A DNA stretch of 64,000 nucleotides from Nitrosopumilus ureiphilus (GCF_013407185.1 NZ_CP026995.1:1199913-1263912), one strand, 5' to 3'; numbered from the stretch's first letter, positions 44,316 to 53,117 are shown. A program made the numbers and translations. The notes: generated from the letters alone by a model not told the origin.

Positions 44316-44335
44316 CTTGTTTTTTACAAACAAAC
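44316..44335 (-). promoter_or_regulatory. Operator copy upstream of the ribH pseudogene
   Basis: CTTGTTTTTTACAAACAAAC; TTGTTT and CAAACAA half-sites. The standard spacing would put the lost ribH start near 44280, consistent with the degenerate N-terminus. Confidence 0.45.
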
Positions 44336-44362
44336 TGGCATCTCAAATTAAGAGTTTGAAAA

Positions 44363-44545
44363 TTAGTCTTTGATCTCTATGTCTTCTAGAATTTCTAGAA
44401 ATGATTGGTATGAATCTAGTATCTCAGGAGCACTTTGCTTAAGAGATTTTTCAATATTTTTTGATATCGATACAGATGAATTCATGCCTAGCTTAATGAG
44501 CTCAAATATGAAAACATGGCAAACAAAAATGGTTGACAAATTCAT
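44363..44545 (-). CDS. Possible small helical protein or gene fragment, 60 aa
   Basis: Frame from ATG 44545: MNLSTIFVCHVFIFELIKLG, then a charged helix (VSISKNIEKSLKQSAPEILDSYQSFLEILEDIEIKD). The helix looks like real protein; the N-terminus may be degraded. No family recognised. The opposite strand is also open but less protein-like. Confidence 0.35.
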   Translation of the reverse strand: MNLSTIFVCHVFIFELIKLGMNSSVSISKNIEKSLKQSAPEILDSYQSFLEILEDIEIKD

Positions 44546-44579
44546 AGAATGTATTTAATTGGGGAAAAATTCAAGTTGG

Positions 44580-45600
44580 GTCTTGCCTGCATTTCAAGGA
44601 GCATTCGAAAATGGACAAACCTCTTATAACATATGACAATTTTTACTTAAATTTGTGCTTAGTAATACTTTAGAAAAAGATCCTGTTTTAAGAGATTTGA
44701 CTGAGTCACCATTAATGCGTTAAAAGATCCAGAACTTGCAAAAAAAGAGTTACAGGAATATGACTTTCTAATGAAGGAGATAGACGGTTGGCAAATGAAA
44801 GTGTAGAAAAGATGTCTCGCGTAAATCATTAACTTCAAGAGAAAATTTCTTTTGTAGAAGATATGACTAAATCAATTCAAAAAAAACATACGTCTAGAAA
44901 AAGAACTAAAATCAGTAAATGTTGAAAAAACAAATTATCACAAATTTAATGGGTTGCTAAAAGAAGATCTTTCTAAAGTGATCAAAAAAGGAATATTCAT
45001 AAAGTAAGTATTTCTAGAAAAGAAAATTAATGAGCAGTCAGAAGAGATGTTAAGAATAGAAAAAATGGTAAATAATAGGGGTCAATTTACATCAAGGTTA
45101 ATCTACTATATGAGAAAGCCATGATCTAAACTAGAAATGTCTCATTACATTTTATGTGAATTGCTAAATATGAAAATTTTAGAAAAAATAAAACATCAAC
45201 AAAGAGTAAGTGACAACATTACAAAAATGACACATACTATTGAAGATGTTTTAGAATTTGTAAGAATGTAAGAATTGGATTTAAAAGAGAATTTTTTTGA
45301 AAACTATTTTGAATTCTTCAATTGATTGTACTAATGTTCTATCATCAATTAATCTAAAAGTAGAAGGAGATGTGTTGAGATTTTATGTGATCATAGAAAA
45401 TTAGAGGCAGTATTTATGAATCTGCTAACAAACGCCATAGATTCCATTCAAAATGAGGATATTATGTAGAGATAAAAATTATTAACAATGAAAACAATAT
45501 TGAAGTTTATTTTGAAGATTCTGGAAAAGAGGCAGATCCTAATTTAGAATCCTTGGCAGAAAATGTAACAAAATGCTATTCATGTTCATCAGATTACTGT
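44580..45600 (+). pseudogene. Decayed sensor histidine kinase
   Basis: Across several frames one can follow LKDPELAKKELQEYDFLMKEIDGWQMKV (linker), GQFTSRLIYYMRKP (former SRxxHDxRNP H-box, histidine lost) and HQQRVSDNITKMTHTIEDVLEFVR. These are followed by a DVLRFYCDHRKLEAVFMNLLTNAIDSIQ-like N box and NIEVYFEDSGKEADPN. At least six stops or frameshifts interrupt it. The order matches the PAS kinases at 45706 and 47787. Clearly non-functional. Confidence 0.75.
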
Positions 45601-45705
45601 TTGTCATATTTGAGATGTTTTTAATTGGTTTTATGGCGTTTTGTGTGTAATATTGTATTTGTTATAACTTCAACATGCAATTTACATAAATAGCCATGCA
45701 CAAAA

Positions 45706-46833
45706 TTAATCATTTTGGGGCAATATCATGGTAAATGTGGTCGGGTTGTTTTTGACAGATATTTTCCCACCATGTCGCTCTATAGTATTTTTCACAGAAG
45801 CCAGACCCAAACCAGTTCCTCTCTGTTTTGTAGTAAATAATGGCTCAAATATTTTCTGAATATTTTCATCAGGAATTCCACTACCTGAATCAGTTATTGA
45901 AATAATTGCAGAATCATTTTTTTCACTTGCAATTATTTCAATTACACCTTGCTCGCCACATGCATGAATTGCATTGTGAACAAGATTTTTTATTGTAGTA
46001 CACATCATGATGTAATCGCAATTTATTGAAAAATCATCATAATTTTTCTTTATCATGATTTTCTCAGGAATTTTTTGCAGTAAGAGTGACTCTGAGATCA
46101 GATCATCGATGCTAGAAGATTCTTTTTCCAGTTCTTTGCTTTTTATAAAATCAAGAACATCTTCCACCTGGTGTGCAATTCTATCAATTGCATTATCCAT
46201 TCTCACAAAAATTTTTTCTGAACTTGGGATGAAGCCATATAATAGCTGCATATTTTCAAGACTTGCTCTTAGAATACTAAGAGGATTGCGTAAATCATGG
46301 GCCATTTTGGAGGCAATTTCACCAATAACTGAAAAGCGATGATGTTTCATCGCAATTTTATTTTTTTCAAGTTCTTCAAATAGATCCATGTTTTGTTTTT
46401 GCAGTAAGTTTTGAGCCACTTGTAACATTTCTGCATAATGTATATTTTCAGTAATGTCGGTTCTGACTGAAATAAAATGAGTGATTTTTCCAGCCTTAGA
46501 AACAGGAAAAATTTTTGTTTTTAACCAAATTGTTTTTCCATCCTTACATTTGTTTAAAATTGCACCACTCCATACTTTACCACTATTAATAGTGTCCCAC
46601 AATGTACGATAAAACTGAACAGGATGATTATTTGATTTAAAAATTCTATGAGTCTTTCCAAGAATTTCGTCTTTTGAAAAGTTTAATGATTTTGCAAAAT
46701 TTTCATTTACATAAATTATTTTTCCTTCCAGGTCAGTAATTGAGAGCAAAATGTGAGAATTTAATGCATTTTCCAGATGTGAGATGTCTAGTGATTCTCT
46801 TGTCAATAAGTTTTCCAGGCTGTTTTGATTCAT
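45706..46833 (-). CDS. PAS-domain histidine kinase, soluble, 375 aa
   Basis: N-terminal PAS (HILLSITDLEGKIIYVNENFAKSL ... SGAILNKCKDGKTIWLKTKIFPV) of the same flavin-type as the MCP PAS. A coiled linker leads to HisKA with His in IASKMAHDLRNPLSILRASL. The HATPase domain has IKNLVHNAIHAC, ITDSGSGIPD and RGTGLGLASVKN. No membrane segment. Cognate receiver not adjacent; 48862-49218 is the nearest. Confidence 0.93.
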   Translation of the reverse strand: MNQNSLENLLTRESLDISHLENALNSHILLSITDLEGKIIYVNENFAKSLNFSKDEILGKTHRIFKSNNHPVQFYRTLWDTINSGKVWSGAILNKCKDGKTIWLKTKIFPVSKAGKITHFISVRTDITENIHYAEMLQVAQNLLQKQNMDLFEELEKNKIAMKHHRFSVIGEIASKMAHDLRNPLSILRASLENMQLLYGFIPSSEKIFVRMDNAIDRIAHQVEDVLDFIKSKELEKESSSIDDLISESLLLQKIPEKIMIKKNYDDFSINCDYIMMCTTIKNLVHNAIHACGEQGVIEIIASEKNDSAIISITDSGSGIPDENIQKIFEPLFTTKQRGTGLGLASVKNTIERHGGKISVKNNPTTFTMILPQND

Positions 46834-47175
46834 TTTTTAAAAGATGTTTTGAAAATAATTATTATGAATTTAAAGATATGGGCTTATGATTGTGCCAAGT
46901 TAATACTAGAATCAATTGTTGGCATGTTAGATTTCAGCAATACAGTTCGCATAATAATTCCTACTTACATAATTACAAAATTTCCCGTTATATTTTCGAA
47001 AAAATTTGCTTAGACACTCATACTGTTTTTTCATCTTCGGTAAATGAGATACATGTTTCTGGATTTTTTCATGTATGCAAAATTACTAATACAGTTTTGA
47101 TAGTCATCAAAATTCATACACATTTGAAGTTCGTTAAGATTTAATGCAGAATTCATATTTTTTATGATGGATTTT
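46834..47175. other. Intergenic, one weak small frame
   Basis: AT-rich, no operator copy. A 41-codon minus-strand frame (47031-47156) is the only candidate gene. Confidence 0.4.
47031..47156 (-). CDS. Possible microprotein, 41 aa
   Basis: Frame MNSALNLNELQMCMNFDDYQ...MYLIYRR. No domain; uncertain start signals. Could be a chance ORF. Confidence 0.25.
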   Translation of the reverse strand: MNSALNLNELQMCMNFDDYQNCISNFAYMKKSRNMYLIYRR

Positions 47176-47283
47176 TCAGAGGCTTGAGAAGTAAATTCCC
47201 TCTCCCAGAACAGAGAAAACGATAATCAGAATTACAGTTATCGTCATTAAACTTCCAACAATAAAACCAAATAGAGTATTCAT
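47176..47283 (-). CDS. Single-span membrane microprotein, 35 aa
   Basis: ATG at 47281-47283, TGA at 47176-47178. A single hydrophobic helix covers most of it (LFGFIVGSLMTITVILIIVF) and it ends EGIYFSSL. A similar one-helix protein lies at 62533-62643. Possible subunit of a membrane complex; unknown. Confidence 0.5.
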   Translation of the reverse strand: MNTLFGFIVGSLMTITVILIIVFSVLGEGIYFSSL

Positions 47284-47422
47284 TATCTGAGACATACAAT
47301 TTTACTATGGCATAATAAAACAGGGAATATTTGATTTCAATGAACAGTATTTTATATTGAAAAGTAATTCTCATCTAAACTAACAGATGACAGGATATTT
47401 TTCATTATACCTATAGAAATTT

Positions 47423-47552
47423 TTAGTATCGAGTTTTACCGCATTTTCTACATGAAATAGTTCCATTTTTGGAATACATATGATCAGACCTCAAATCCAA
47501 ATTCTCGTTCAATCAATTTCTCATACATGTCAAATTCGAAAGTTCTTTTCAT
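47423..47552 (-). pseudogene. Small zinc-ribbon gene, probably frameshifted
   Basis: Minus strand: MKRTFEFDMYEKLIEREFGFE in one frame, then after +1 SDHMYSKNGTISCRKCGKTRY to a TAA. Either a frameshifted gene of ~43 codons or two unrelated frames. The CRKCG end is zinc-knuckle-like. A TGTGTTACAAAC half-site lies 37 nt upstream. Confidence 0.35.
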
Positions 47553-47786
47553 TGTTATTGTAAAACTAGATTGAATTAAGAAATAAAGTGTGTTACAAAC
47601 AAACTACGAGACACACAAGAAGTAATCACAGAATTACCACTACAATTAATTGGACATAGTTTGTGAAGATTCATTTTCTTTTTCTCCATATGAGATAGTC
47701 ATAAAGTATTCCAATCTTTTACTCTTGAGACATAAAGTATGAGTTATTCGTAATCGTGTATAGGGCTATGAAATTTCAATAAGGAT

Positions 47787-48857
47787 TTATTTTTTGGGAA
47801 GTGATATGAAAAATGTTGTGCCATTTCCCAGAGCAGAGGTAAATGAGATTGAACCCCCGTGTTTTTCAACAATAGTTTTACAACTAGGTAAACCCAAACC
47901 AGTTCCAATCTGTCTTGTGGTAAATAAGGGTTCGAAGATCATATCTTTAAATTTATCAGGTATACCAGGACCAGAATCCTTAATTTCAACAATTACATTT
48001 GGATCATCATCGGTTATTCGAATTTTTATTGTTCCATCATATTCCATTACCTGAATAGCATTTAAAATTAAATTTATCAAAACAATTTCAATTTTTTCAT
48101 CATCACATGTGACTACTATATCGTTCTTCGGTGTAACAATTTCGACATTTTCTCTATGAGGTATTTTGTGAACAACATTGATAATTATTGATTGCAAAGA
48201 ATGTTGGCCGAGATGAAGAGGTTTAGGCTTCACATAATCCATGACATCATCTACCTGATGAGAAATCCTCATGGCAGCGTTTTCAATTTTTTGAAAAATT
48301 TCATAGTATTTGTTTATAGTAGGATCTTCAAAAGATTCCAATAGTTGAATGGAGGTCCTAATAATCGCAAGAGGGTTTCGTAAATCATGAGCTATTCTAG
48401 AGGATAATGTCCCTATGATTGCCAGTCTTTTTGTTCTAAGTTTATCAACTTCTTTTCTTATTTCTTTAATTTCAGAAATATCTCTAAGGTTCGTATTACT
48501 TCCAACAAGTTTACCTGTATTATCATATAGATTATTTGTATTAAGTAAAACTGGAAACTTTGAGCCATCTTTTCTTTTCAACCATATCTCAATGTTTGTA
48601 ATTTTACCAGTATTTTGCCATCTCTCGAAAGTGTTTTTCAGATCATCAAAACTATCTTCAGAAACATGATCAAAAATCGATTTCCCAATAATTTCATCTA
48701 ATTCGTAACCTAAATTTTTTGCATAAGCATCGTTACACAGGAGAATTTTTCCATCAAGGTTAACTGTTCTACATAAATCAAGAGATGTTTCATAGATTAA
48801 TTGATAAATTTCATTATGTGAAATATCTAACAAATATGGAGACGTGGAACTTTCCAT
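47787..48857 (-). CDS. PAS-domain histidine kinase, soluble, 356 aa
   Basis: PAS (LDLCRTVNLDGKILLCNDAYAKNLGY...IEIWLKRKDGSKFPVLL), then HisKA with LSSRIAHDLRNPLAIIRTS. HATPase (LINLILNAIQVM, IKDSGPGIPDKF, IGTGLGLPSCKT, GNGTTFFISLP). The ATG is 4 nt after the stop of the receiver gene 48862-49218, forming a receiver-kinase operon. It is closely related to the kinase at 45706 and to the dead kinase at 44.6 kb, indicating local duplication. Confidence 0.93.
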   Translation of the reverse strand: MESSTSPYLLDISHNEIYQLIYETSLDLCRTVNLDGKILLCNDAYAKNLGYELDEIIGKSIFDHVSEDSFDDLKNTFERWQNTGKITNIEIWLKRKDGSKFPVLLNTNNLYDNTGKLVGSNTNLRDISEIKEIRKEVDKLRTKRLAIIGTLSSRIAHDLRNPLAIIRTSIQLLESFEDPTINKYYEIFQKIENAAMRISHQVDDVMDYVKPKPLHLGQHSLQSIIINVVHKIPHRENVEIVTPKNDIVVTCDDEKIEIVLINLILNAIQVMEYDGTIKIRITDDDPNVIVEIKDSGPGIPDKFKDMIFEPLFTTRQIGTGLGLPSCKTIVEKHGGSISFTSALGNGTTFFISLPKK

Positions 48858-48861
48858 ATTA

Positions 48862-49218
48862 TCACACTAAACAACTAAACTCAATTGTTTCCACAAGTTT
48901 TTTCATATCACAAGGTTTGGTGAAGACTGCATTGACATCATTTTCCAAATGTTCATATTTTGAATATCCCGTCATTATAAAAATTTTAGCATTAGGATCT
49001 ATTTTCTTTATCTCTCTGATGGCATAGTTTCCATCATATTGAGGCATTTTCATATCCAAAATAACAAAGTTTGGTTTTAGCTCTTTGTACATGGTTACTG
49101 CCTGACAACCATTATTCCCTTTTCCCAAGATAGCATACCCTTTAAGTTCAAGGAATTGAGATACAACATCTACAATATCTTGTTCATCATCGACTATAAT
49201 TCCTGAAATGATACTCAA
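48862..49218 (-). CDS. CheY-like response regulator paired with PAS kinase, 118 aa
   Basis: Single receiver: VDDEQDIVDVVSQFLELKG, acceptor VILDMKMPQYDGN, T in IMTGYS, K in FTKPCD. First gene of the operon with the kinase at 47787. Most similar in style to 7411-7800 (ILGKGNNG / VIGKGENG, Q/EYDG). No output domain. Confidence 0.92.
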   Translation of the reverse strand: MSIISGIIVDDEQDIVDVVSQFLELKGYAILGKGNNGCQAVTMYKELKPNFVILDMKMPQYDGNYAIREIKKIDPNAKIFIMTGYSKYEHLENDVNAVFTKPCDMKKLVETIEFSCLV

Positions 49219-49945
49219 TGGCGTACAAAAAAAATCAGTAGGATAAAAAGTTTTAACTTATTCCAAAACGGATTATTTTGTAAAATAATTGAGGTCTGGG
49301 CATAAACATTTCCAAAGAAAATATTCAGGTTCCTAAAATGCATTTTACCTGTCTTGGGTTTTTCATACACATCATCAATTACGATACACTGCTACTTAAT
49401 ACACAAACACACACAACAAAACAAAGCCAGAAAATATAATTAAAAAAAGAACACACAGAGACTTATGAAGAGTTAAAAAAAAAGATATCAGAGAGAATCA
49501 AAACTAGAATCTCTTTTTTACTAAAATAGTCTTAATAATTATTGAAAAATTTGATGCACTTGAGGGTACTTTTCAAAGATTCAAGGCTATGAGATTCAAA
49601 CACTTGTTTGGAAAAAAATGCTAATATGAGCCATTAGAGGCATGAACCGTTTTTGGGCAAAGTTTGAAGATTATCCCACATTCAAACTCAAAATTGCTAT
49701 TTATCTGAATTCAATATTCGAACTTTTAGACTTTAATCATAACATATATTCAAATCAATTATTCAAAGTTTAAAATCCTTAGTATTTTGTTGAAATTTCA
49801 GAAAATATTATCAGGTTTACCCCCAAGAAATCACACTTGATTTAAAACGGTTTGAGAATATGTTGAATAAGTGTTGACTTGATGTCATCAGATCATAAAT
49901 GAAACAACTCATTTAGAATTTGTTGCCAATTAAAGCGAATCACAA
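49219..49945. other. Long intergenic stretch
   Basis: AT-rich, no operator copy found. One 43-codon candidate frame at 49642-49773. Nothing else recognised. Confidence 0.45.
49642..49773 (+). CDS. Possible microprotein, 43 aa
   Basis: ATG at 49642 to TAA at 49771-49773 (MNRFWAKFEDYPTFKLKIAI...). Aromatic-rich and helical; no domain. Low confidence. Confidence 0.3.
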   Translation: MNRFWAKFEDYPTFKLKIAIYLNSIFELLDFNHNIYSNQLFKV

Positions 49946-50356
49946 ATGAATGAAACGACACAAACTCAGATAAATTTGGGTGATTACAACAAGCCACAGG
50001 AACAAACCAAAGCAGTAAGAATAGGCTTGATGATTTTGCCTAAAATCAACATCAAAGACTTTCAGACCAATAGAGGCAAACCATCGCCATATACACCAAA
50101 GGATTCGATTGGGGATGACGGATTGACAGATTACAATGTCATCGATACTGTGGAGACATTTGAGGTAAATAATCAAGTGGTAAGATCATTTTTTGTAACA
50201 CCTGCAATAGTTAAGCAGATTCAAAGGGTTCCCAGTTACCAGTCAGAATTATCTGCTGGAAAGGTATTCGGACCATGTAAAATAGGTCAGAAAAAATCTG
50301 CAAAGAACAACGCAAATTATTGGTGTCTTCTTTTCCCTGGAGAAGAAGGCTACTAG
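49946..50356 (+). CDS. Conserved-looking soluble protein, 136 aa
   Basis: Polar N-terminus (MNETTQTQINLGDYNKPQEQT), then IGLMILPKINIKDFQTNRGK and DYNVIDTVETFEVNNQVVRSFFVTPAIVKQIQ; C-terminal YWCLLFPGEEGY. No known family. It starts the microprotein island. Not clearly DNA-binding. Confidence 0.6.
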   Translation: MNETTQTQINLGDYNKPQEQTKAVRIGLMILPKINIKDFQTNRGKPSPYTPKDSIGDDGLTDYNVIDTVETFEVNNQVVRSFFVTPAIVKQIQRVPSYQSELSAGKVFGPCKIGQKKSAKNNANYWCLLFPGEEGY

Positions 50357-50495
50357 ACTTTTTTTATTAAGAATTACGCCGGTATATATCAAAGGAACAC
50401 CATTAAAAGTATGATAAAAAATATCATTAAATTGAAATTTGAATCTTTGAAAATAAAAAGATATCAAATTCAGCAAAAAGATGTGACAAAATAAA

Positions 50496-50624
50496 ATGAA
50501 ATATCAATGCAGTGAATGTGATTTTCACTGGGTAGGAACAGTTGATACATTTGACAAAGTACGAGAACATGAAAAAATACATTTAGAAAAAAATAATGTA
50601 AAAACTAGTGAGGATAAAAAATAA
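50496..50624 (+). CDS. C2H2 zinc-finger microprotein, 42 aa
   Basis: MKYQCSECDFHWVGTVDTFD, then KVREHEKIH. One finger, C-x2-C...H-x3-H, charged tail. Its stop overlaps the next gene (TAATG at 50622-50626), so the two are translationally coupled. Confidence 0.6.
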   Translation: MKYQCSECDFHWVGTVDTFDKVREHEKIHLEKNNVKTSEDKK

Positions 50625-50764
50625 TGTCATTACGCTGTAAAGTTTGCAATACATCTAGTGGCATAAATGCAAACCAAATAAGTTGCAATGGGGAATGGGA
50701 ATGTCAGACATGCGGAAATATACTTGACGTAAATGGTAATGTAAGTACACCACAAAATCAATGA
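50624..50764 (+). CDS. Zinc-ribbon microprotein, 46 aa
   Basis: MSLRCKVCNTSSGINANQIS, then CNGEWECQTCGNILDVNG. Four cysteines in two CxxC pairs, like a rubredoxin or TFIIB-type ribbon. Coupled to the preceding C2H2 gene by TAATG. Confidence 0.58.
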   Translation: MSLRCKVCNTSSGINANQISCNGEWECQTCGNILDVNGNVSTPQNQ

Positions 50765-50835
50765 TCCTAAAACATGAAAAATGTAATTTTTAGTGTAGAT
50801 GAATCATGCAATACTCTTAATACGCAAATCAGTAA

Positions 50836-50934
50836 TTGATAGATGTGTCAAATCAACTATACTGTGATGTATGCCATAAGCTAAAATATCCTAGATTTGA
50901 AAAACAGCAAAAGTGCGAATGTCAAAGCACCTAA
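50836..50934 (+). CDS. Possible zinc microprotein, 32 aa
   Basis: TTG or GTG start; IDVSNQLYCDVCHKLKYPR, then CxC near the end (KCECQST). Short, but cysteine spacing is zinc-like. Confidence 0.38.
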   Translation: MIDVSNQLYCDVCHKLKYPRFEKQQKCECQST

Positions 50935-51079
50935 AAGTTTGATTTTAAAAAATGATTTTCTGCAAATCATATCAAAAGTATTCAGCTAAGTTTGTTAAAC
51001 ATACTCAGGCACAAAAACAGTGAATTTGAATAGGCGAAAAGAATTGAGTCAAAATTATCATTGAGATATTGTATCTAGT

Positions 51080-51232
51080 TTATTCAACATGATTCAGCGT
51101 AAAATCCTTAGAACGGAGTTTAGGTTTTCTGTTTTTCATTTTGACAGTCTTTACTGAATTCAGTTTCGTAGAAAAAGTAAAGAATTTTTCAATATATTTT
51201 AGAACAAACCAAAGAATAAAGATTAAAATCAT
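51080..51232 (-). CDS. Basic single-span membrane microprotein, 50 aa
   Basis: Hydrophobic start (MILIFILWFVLKYIEKFFTF) then a strongly basic tail (KTVKMKNRKPKLRSKDF). The start overlaps the stop of the next gene upstream (TAATG at 51230-51234). Paired with the zinc microprotein 51232-51366; functional link likely. Confidence 0.48.
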   Translation of the reverse strand: MILIFILWFVLKYIEKFFTFSTKLNSVKTVKMKNRKPKLRSKDFTLNHVE

Positions 51233-51366
51233 TAATCCAATAGAAAGTCAATTTCATAAATAAGGCATTTTCCTCTTGTACCAGCATATTTTATTTCAAA
51301 ATATTCAACAATATTAGTACCACATATCCAACAAAGATAATTTTTTGAATCTTGATCTGAAATCAT
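51232..51366 (-). CDS. Zinc microprotein, 44 aa
   Basis: MISDQDSKNYLCWICGTNIV, then a third cysteine in RGKCLIYE. C-x2-C plus one cysteine; incomplete zinc set within one chain, so it might dimerise or be a fragment. Coupled with the membrane microprotein below. Confidence 0.48.
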   Translation of the reverse strand: MISDQDSKNYLCWICGTNIVEYFEIKYAGTRGKCLIYEIDFLLD

Positions 51367-51455
51367 AAGACATACATTATAGATTCTTTACAGGAAAGAA
51401 ACACAATCAAATTCGATGATTTGATTAGATAGTATTTCATGTAATACGTCTCACA

Positions 51456-51797
51456 TTATTCCACCGACAATATCTCATACAGTGCATCCTCCTCGTTAAT
51501 CGTAATTAAGAACATTATTTGTTCATCAAAGGAATCATCAACAAACTCAAATTGTATGGCAATTTTTCCATCAGACGTACTAGTGGCATTAATCATCTCT
51601 ATCTTTTTTGATATTGGACTGAAATATTCTATTGTCATCTTTTGATTGGTATCAAATCTTTCTCCGTGTAGTTCCAACATCCTCAAGTTGTTTGAATATT
51701 TGACCTTCTTCAAGTGTACTACTGGATTGACTGATTTTGATAACTCGTGAGTTGCAGTATAATCCAATCCCAATTTATCTGGTATCTGACTAGTCAA
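51456..51797 (-). CDS. Conserved-looking protein with beta-sheet core, 113 aa
   Basis: Predicted beta-rich (YSNNLRMLELHGERFDTNQKMTIEYFSP...IAIQFEFVDDSFDEQIMFLITINEED). No signal peptide, no family recognised. Divergent from the RHH-like gene at 51822. Confidence 0.55.
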   Translation of the reverse strand: MTSQIPDKLGLDYTATHELSKSVNPVVHLKKVKYSNNLRMLELHGERFDTNQKMTIEYFSPISKKIEMINATSTSDGKIAIQFEFVDDSFDEQIMFLITINEEDALYEILSVE

Positions 51798-51821
51798 AAA
51801 AGCAATCTCAGATAGAGGGAC

Positions 51822-52397
51822 TTGTTTTCGATGTGCTACAAACAGTTCATTAAAATCATCTTTTATGATGTTAATGATTTTTGTATCAAGGAAATCAACT
51901 GTTGGAATCTAGACCAAAAGATAAAAGAGAAACTAAGTGAAGAAAGTGATCTTCAAAATACGACATTGAATTCTCTGATTAGTCAAATTCTAGCAAAACA
52001 TGTAGAACGTGGTACACTATACAGAGACATTGGATTTATGTCAATTAGAAAGTCATTGCTAAAAATTCTGTTTAATCAGTTATCTGATTCTTGTATAAAA
52101 CAGACTTCTCAAACATCATGCAAGGAATTTTTCAAGGAGACTGCACTATACCTTTATGGTAATTATGATAGAAATTCTGTAATAAAGACTCTGGATTCAT
52201 GGTTTGATGTCTCAAATATTCCATGTAGAAAGATAATAAATGAAGAGAGTACAAAAATTATCGTACATCACGAGCTTGGAGACAAGTGGACATTGTACTT
52301 TGAGACAATGATTAAATCAATTTTTGATGAACTAGATATCAAATCAGAGAACTTTGTAAAGACCACGGACAGTATATCTTTTAAAATTTACAAATAG
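51822..52397 (+). CDS. Ribbon-helix-helix-like protein with C-terminal sensor-like domain, 191 aa
   Basis: Residues ~30-65 (DQKIKEKLSEESDLQNTTLNSLISQILAKHV) fit the ribbon-helix-helix pattern of archaeal repressors. The C-terminal part has FLYG-like (ALYLYGNYDRNSVIKTLDSWFD) and IIVHHELGDKWTLYFETMI. It resembles a thaumarchaeal family known to me with this composition. The true start may be later, near residue 20; the TTG/ATG at 51822/51831 gives a poor leader. Possible transcriptional regulator. Confidence 0.6.
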   Translation: MFSMCYKQFIKIIFYDVNDFCIKEINCWNLDQKIKEKLSEESDLQNTTLNSLISQILAKHVERGTLYRDIGFMSIRKSLLKILFNQLSDSCIKQTSQTSCKEFFKETALYLYGNYDRNSVIKTLDSWFDVSNIPCRKIINEESTKIIVHHELGDKWTLYFETMIKSIFDELDIKSENFVKTTDSISFKIYK

Positions 52398-52585
52398 CCA
52401 ACTTTCATAATGTTTGTTAGAAATCTGTTTAATTATACTTGATGATTTATAGACACTTAATTAGTATGAAGACGTTGAAAGTCATGAGTGCATTTGAATA
52501 AACTATGCCCAGAATTTCAAAGGATAAAAGATCTGCCTGTAAAAAAACGGGTATTTTTTCTTAAAGAACATGATAATGAATTGGA

Positions 52586-52819
52586 TTGACAAATATCAAA
52601 AACATACTAAAACAAAATGGCAGAAGTATTGTCACATTACTAAATGGAATTCTTAATTTGAAAATAACACCCAAAGGCACCAATATTCCTGGAAATTATC
52701 GAAAATGTGAGGACGAAAGTTGTCAGCGATTAATTCCATGTCCTCATGTACGATGTCAAGATCATCGTACAGATATGGCGGTGCAAGATTGGATTGTAAA
52801 GCATGTCGAGCCATTATAA
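52586..52819 (+). CDS. Small Cys/His-rich protein, 77 aa
   Basis: TTG start. A helical N-terminus, then a cluster CEDESCQRLIPCPHVRCQDH with five potential zinc ligands (C, C, C, H, C, H). No known family. Followed 1 nt later by a 50-aa helical protein, so an operon. Confidence 0.5.
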   Translation: MTNIKNILKQNGRSIVTLLNGILNLKITPKGTNIPGNYRKCEDESCQRLIPCPHVRCQDHRTDMAVQDWIVKHVEPL

Positions 52820-52820
52820 A

Positions 52821-52973
52821 ATGTCCAAAGTAGAATCATCAAAAAAGGAGGAATTAAAGATCTCCTTATCATTAGAAGATATTGATAAAATCGATAAAGA
52901 AATCAAAGAATTTGAAAATTCTTTAAAAAATGAACTTGATAAATCAGACATGGTTCTTAGTAAAGGAAGATAA
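52821..52973 (+). CDS. Coiled helical microprotein, 50 aa
   Basis: MSKVESSKKEELKISLSLED, then IDKIDKEIKEFENSLKNELD: heptad-like coiled coil. ATG immediately after the previous stop and the next gene begins directly after its TAA, a three-gene run. Confidence 0.5.
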   Translation: MSKVESSKKEELKISLSLEDIDKIDKEIKEFENSLKNELDKSDMVLSKGR

Positions 52974-53117
52974 TTGACTGAATCACAAAATGAGAATACA
53001 GTTGAAAAATTGATTTTACAAAATACGTGTGAAAATTGTGGGAGTAAATTCAAGCCCATTAAAAGTATGACATTTGAAACATTATGTAATGCATGTTTAG
53101 AAAATAAATCAAAGTAA
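52974..53117 (+). CDS. Zinc-ribbon microprotein, 47 aa
   Basis: TTG start directly after the preceding stop. TCENCGSKFKPI and LCNACLENK form a two-CxxC ribbon (about residues 19-42). Confidence 0.55.
   Translation: MTESQNENTVEKLILQNTCENCGSKFKPIKSMTFETLCNACLENKSK

Noticed and set aside
46825-47144. Plus-strand frames of 62-84 codons after the PAS kinase
   Set aside because: No ribosome site, biased low-complexity composition, no similarity recognised.
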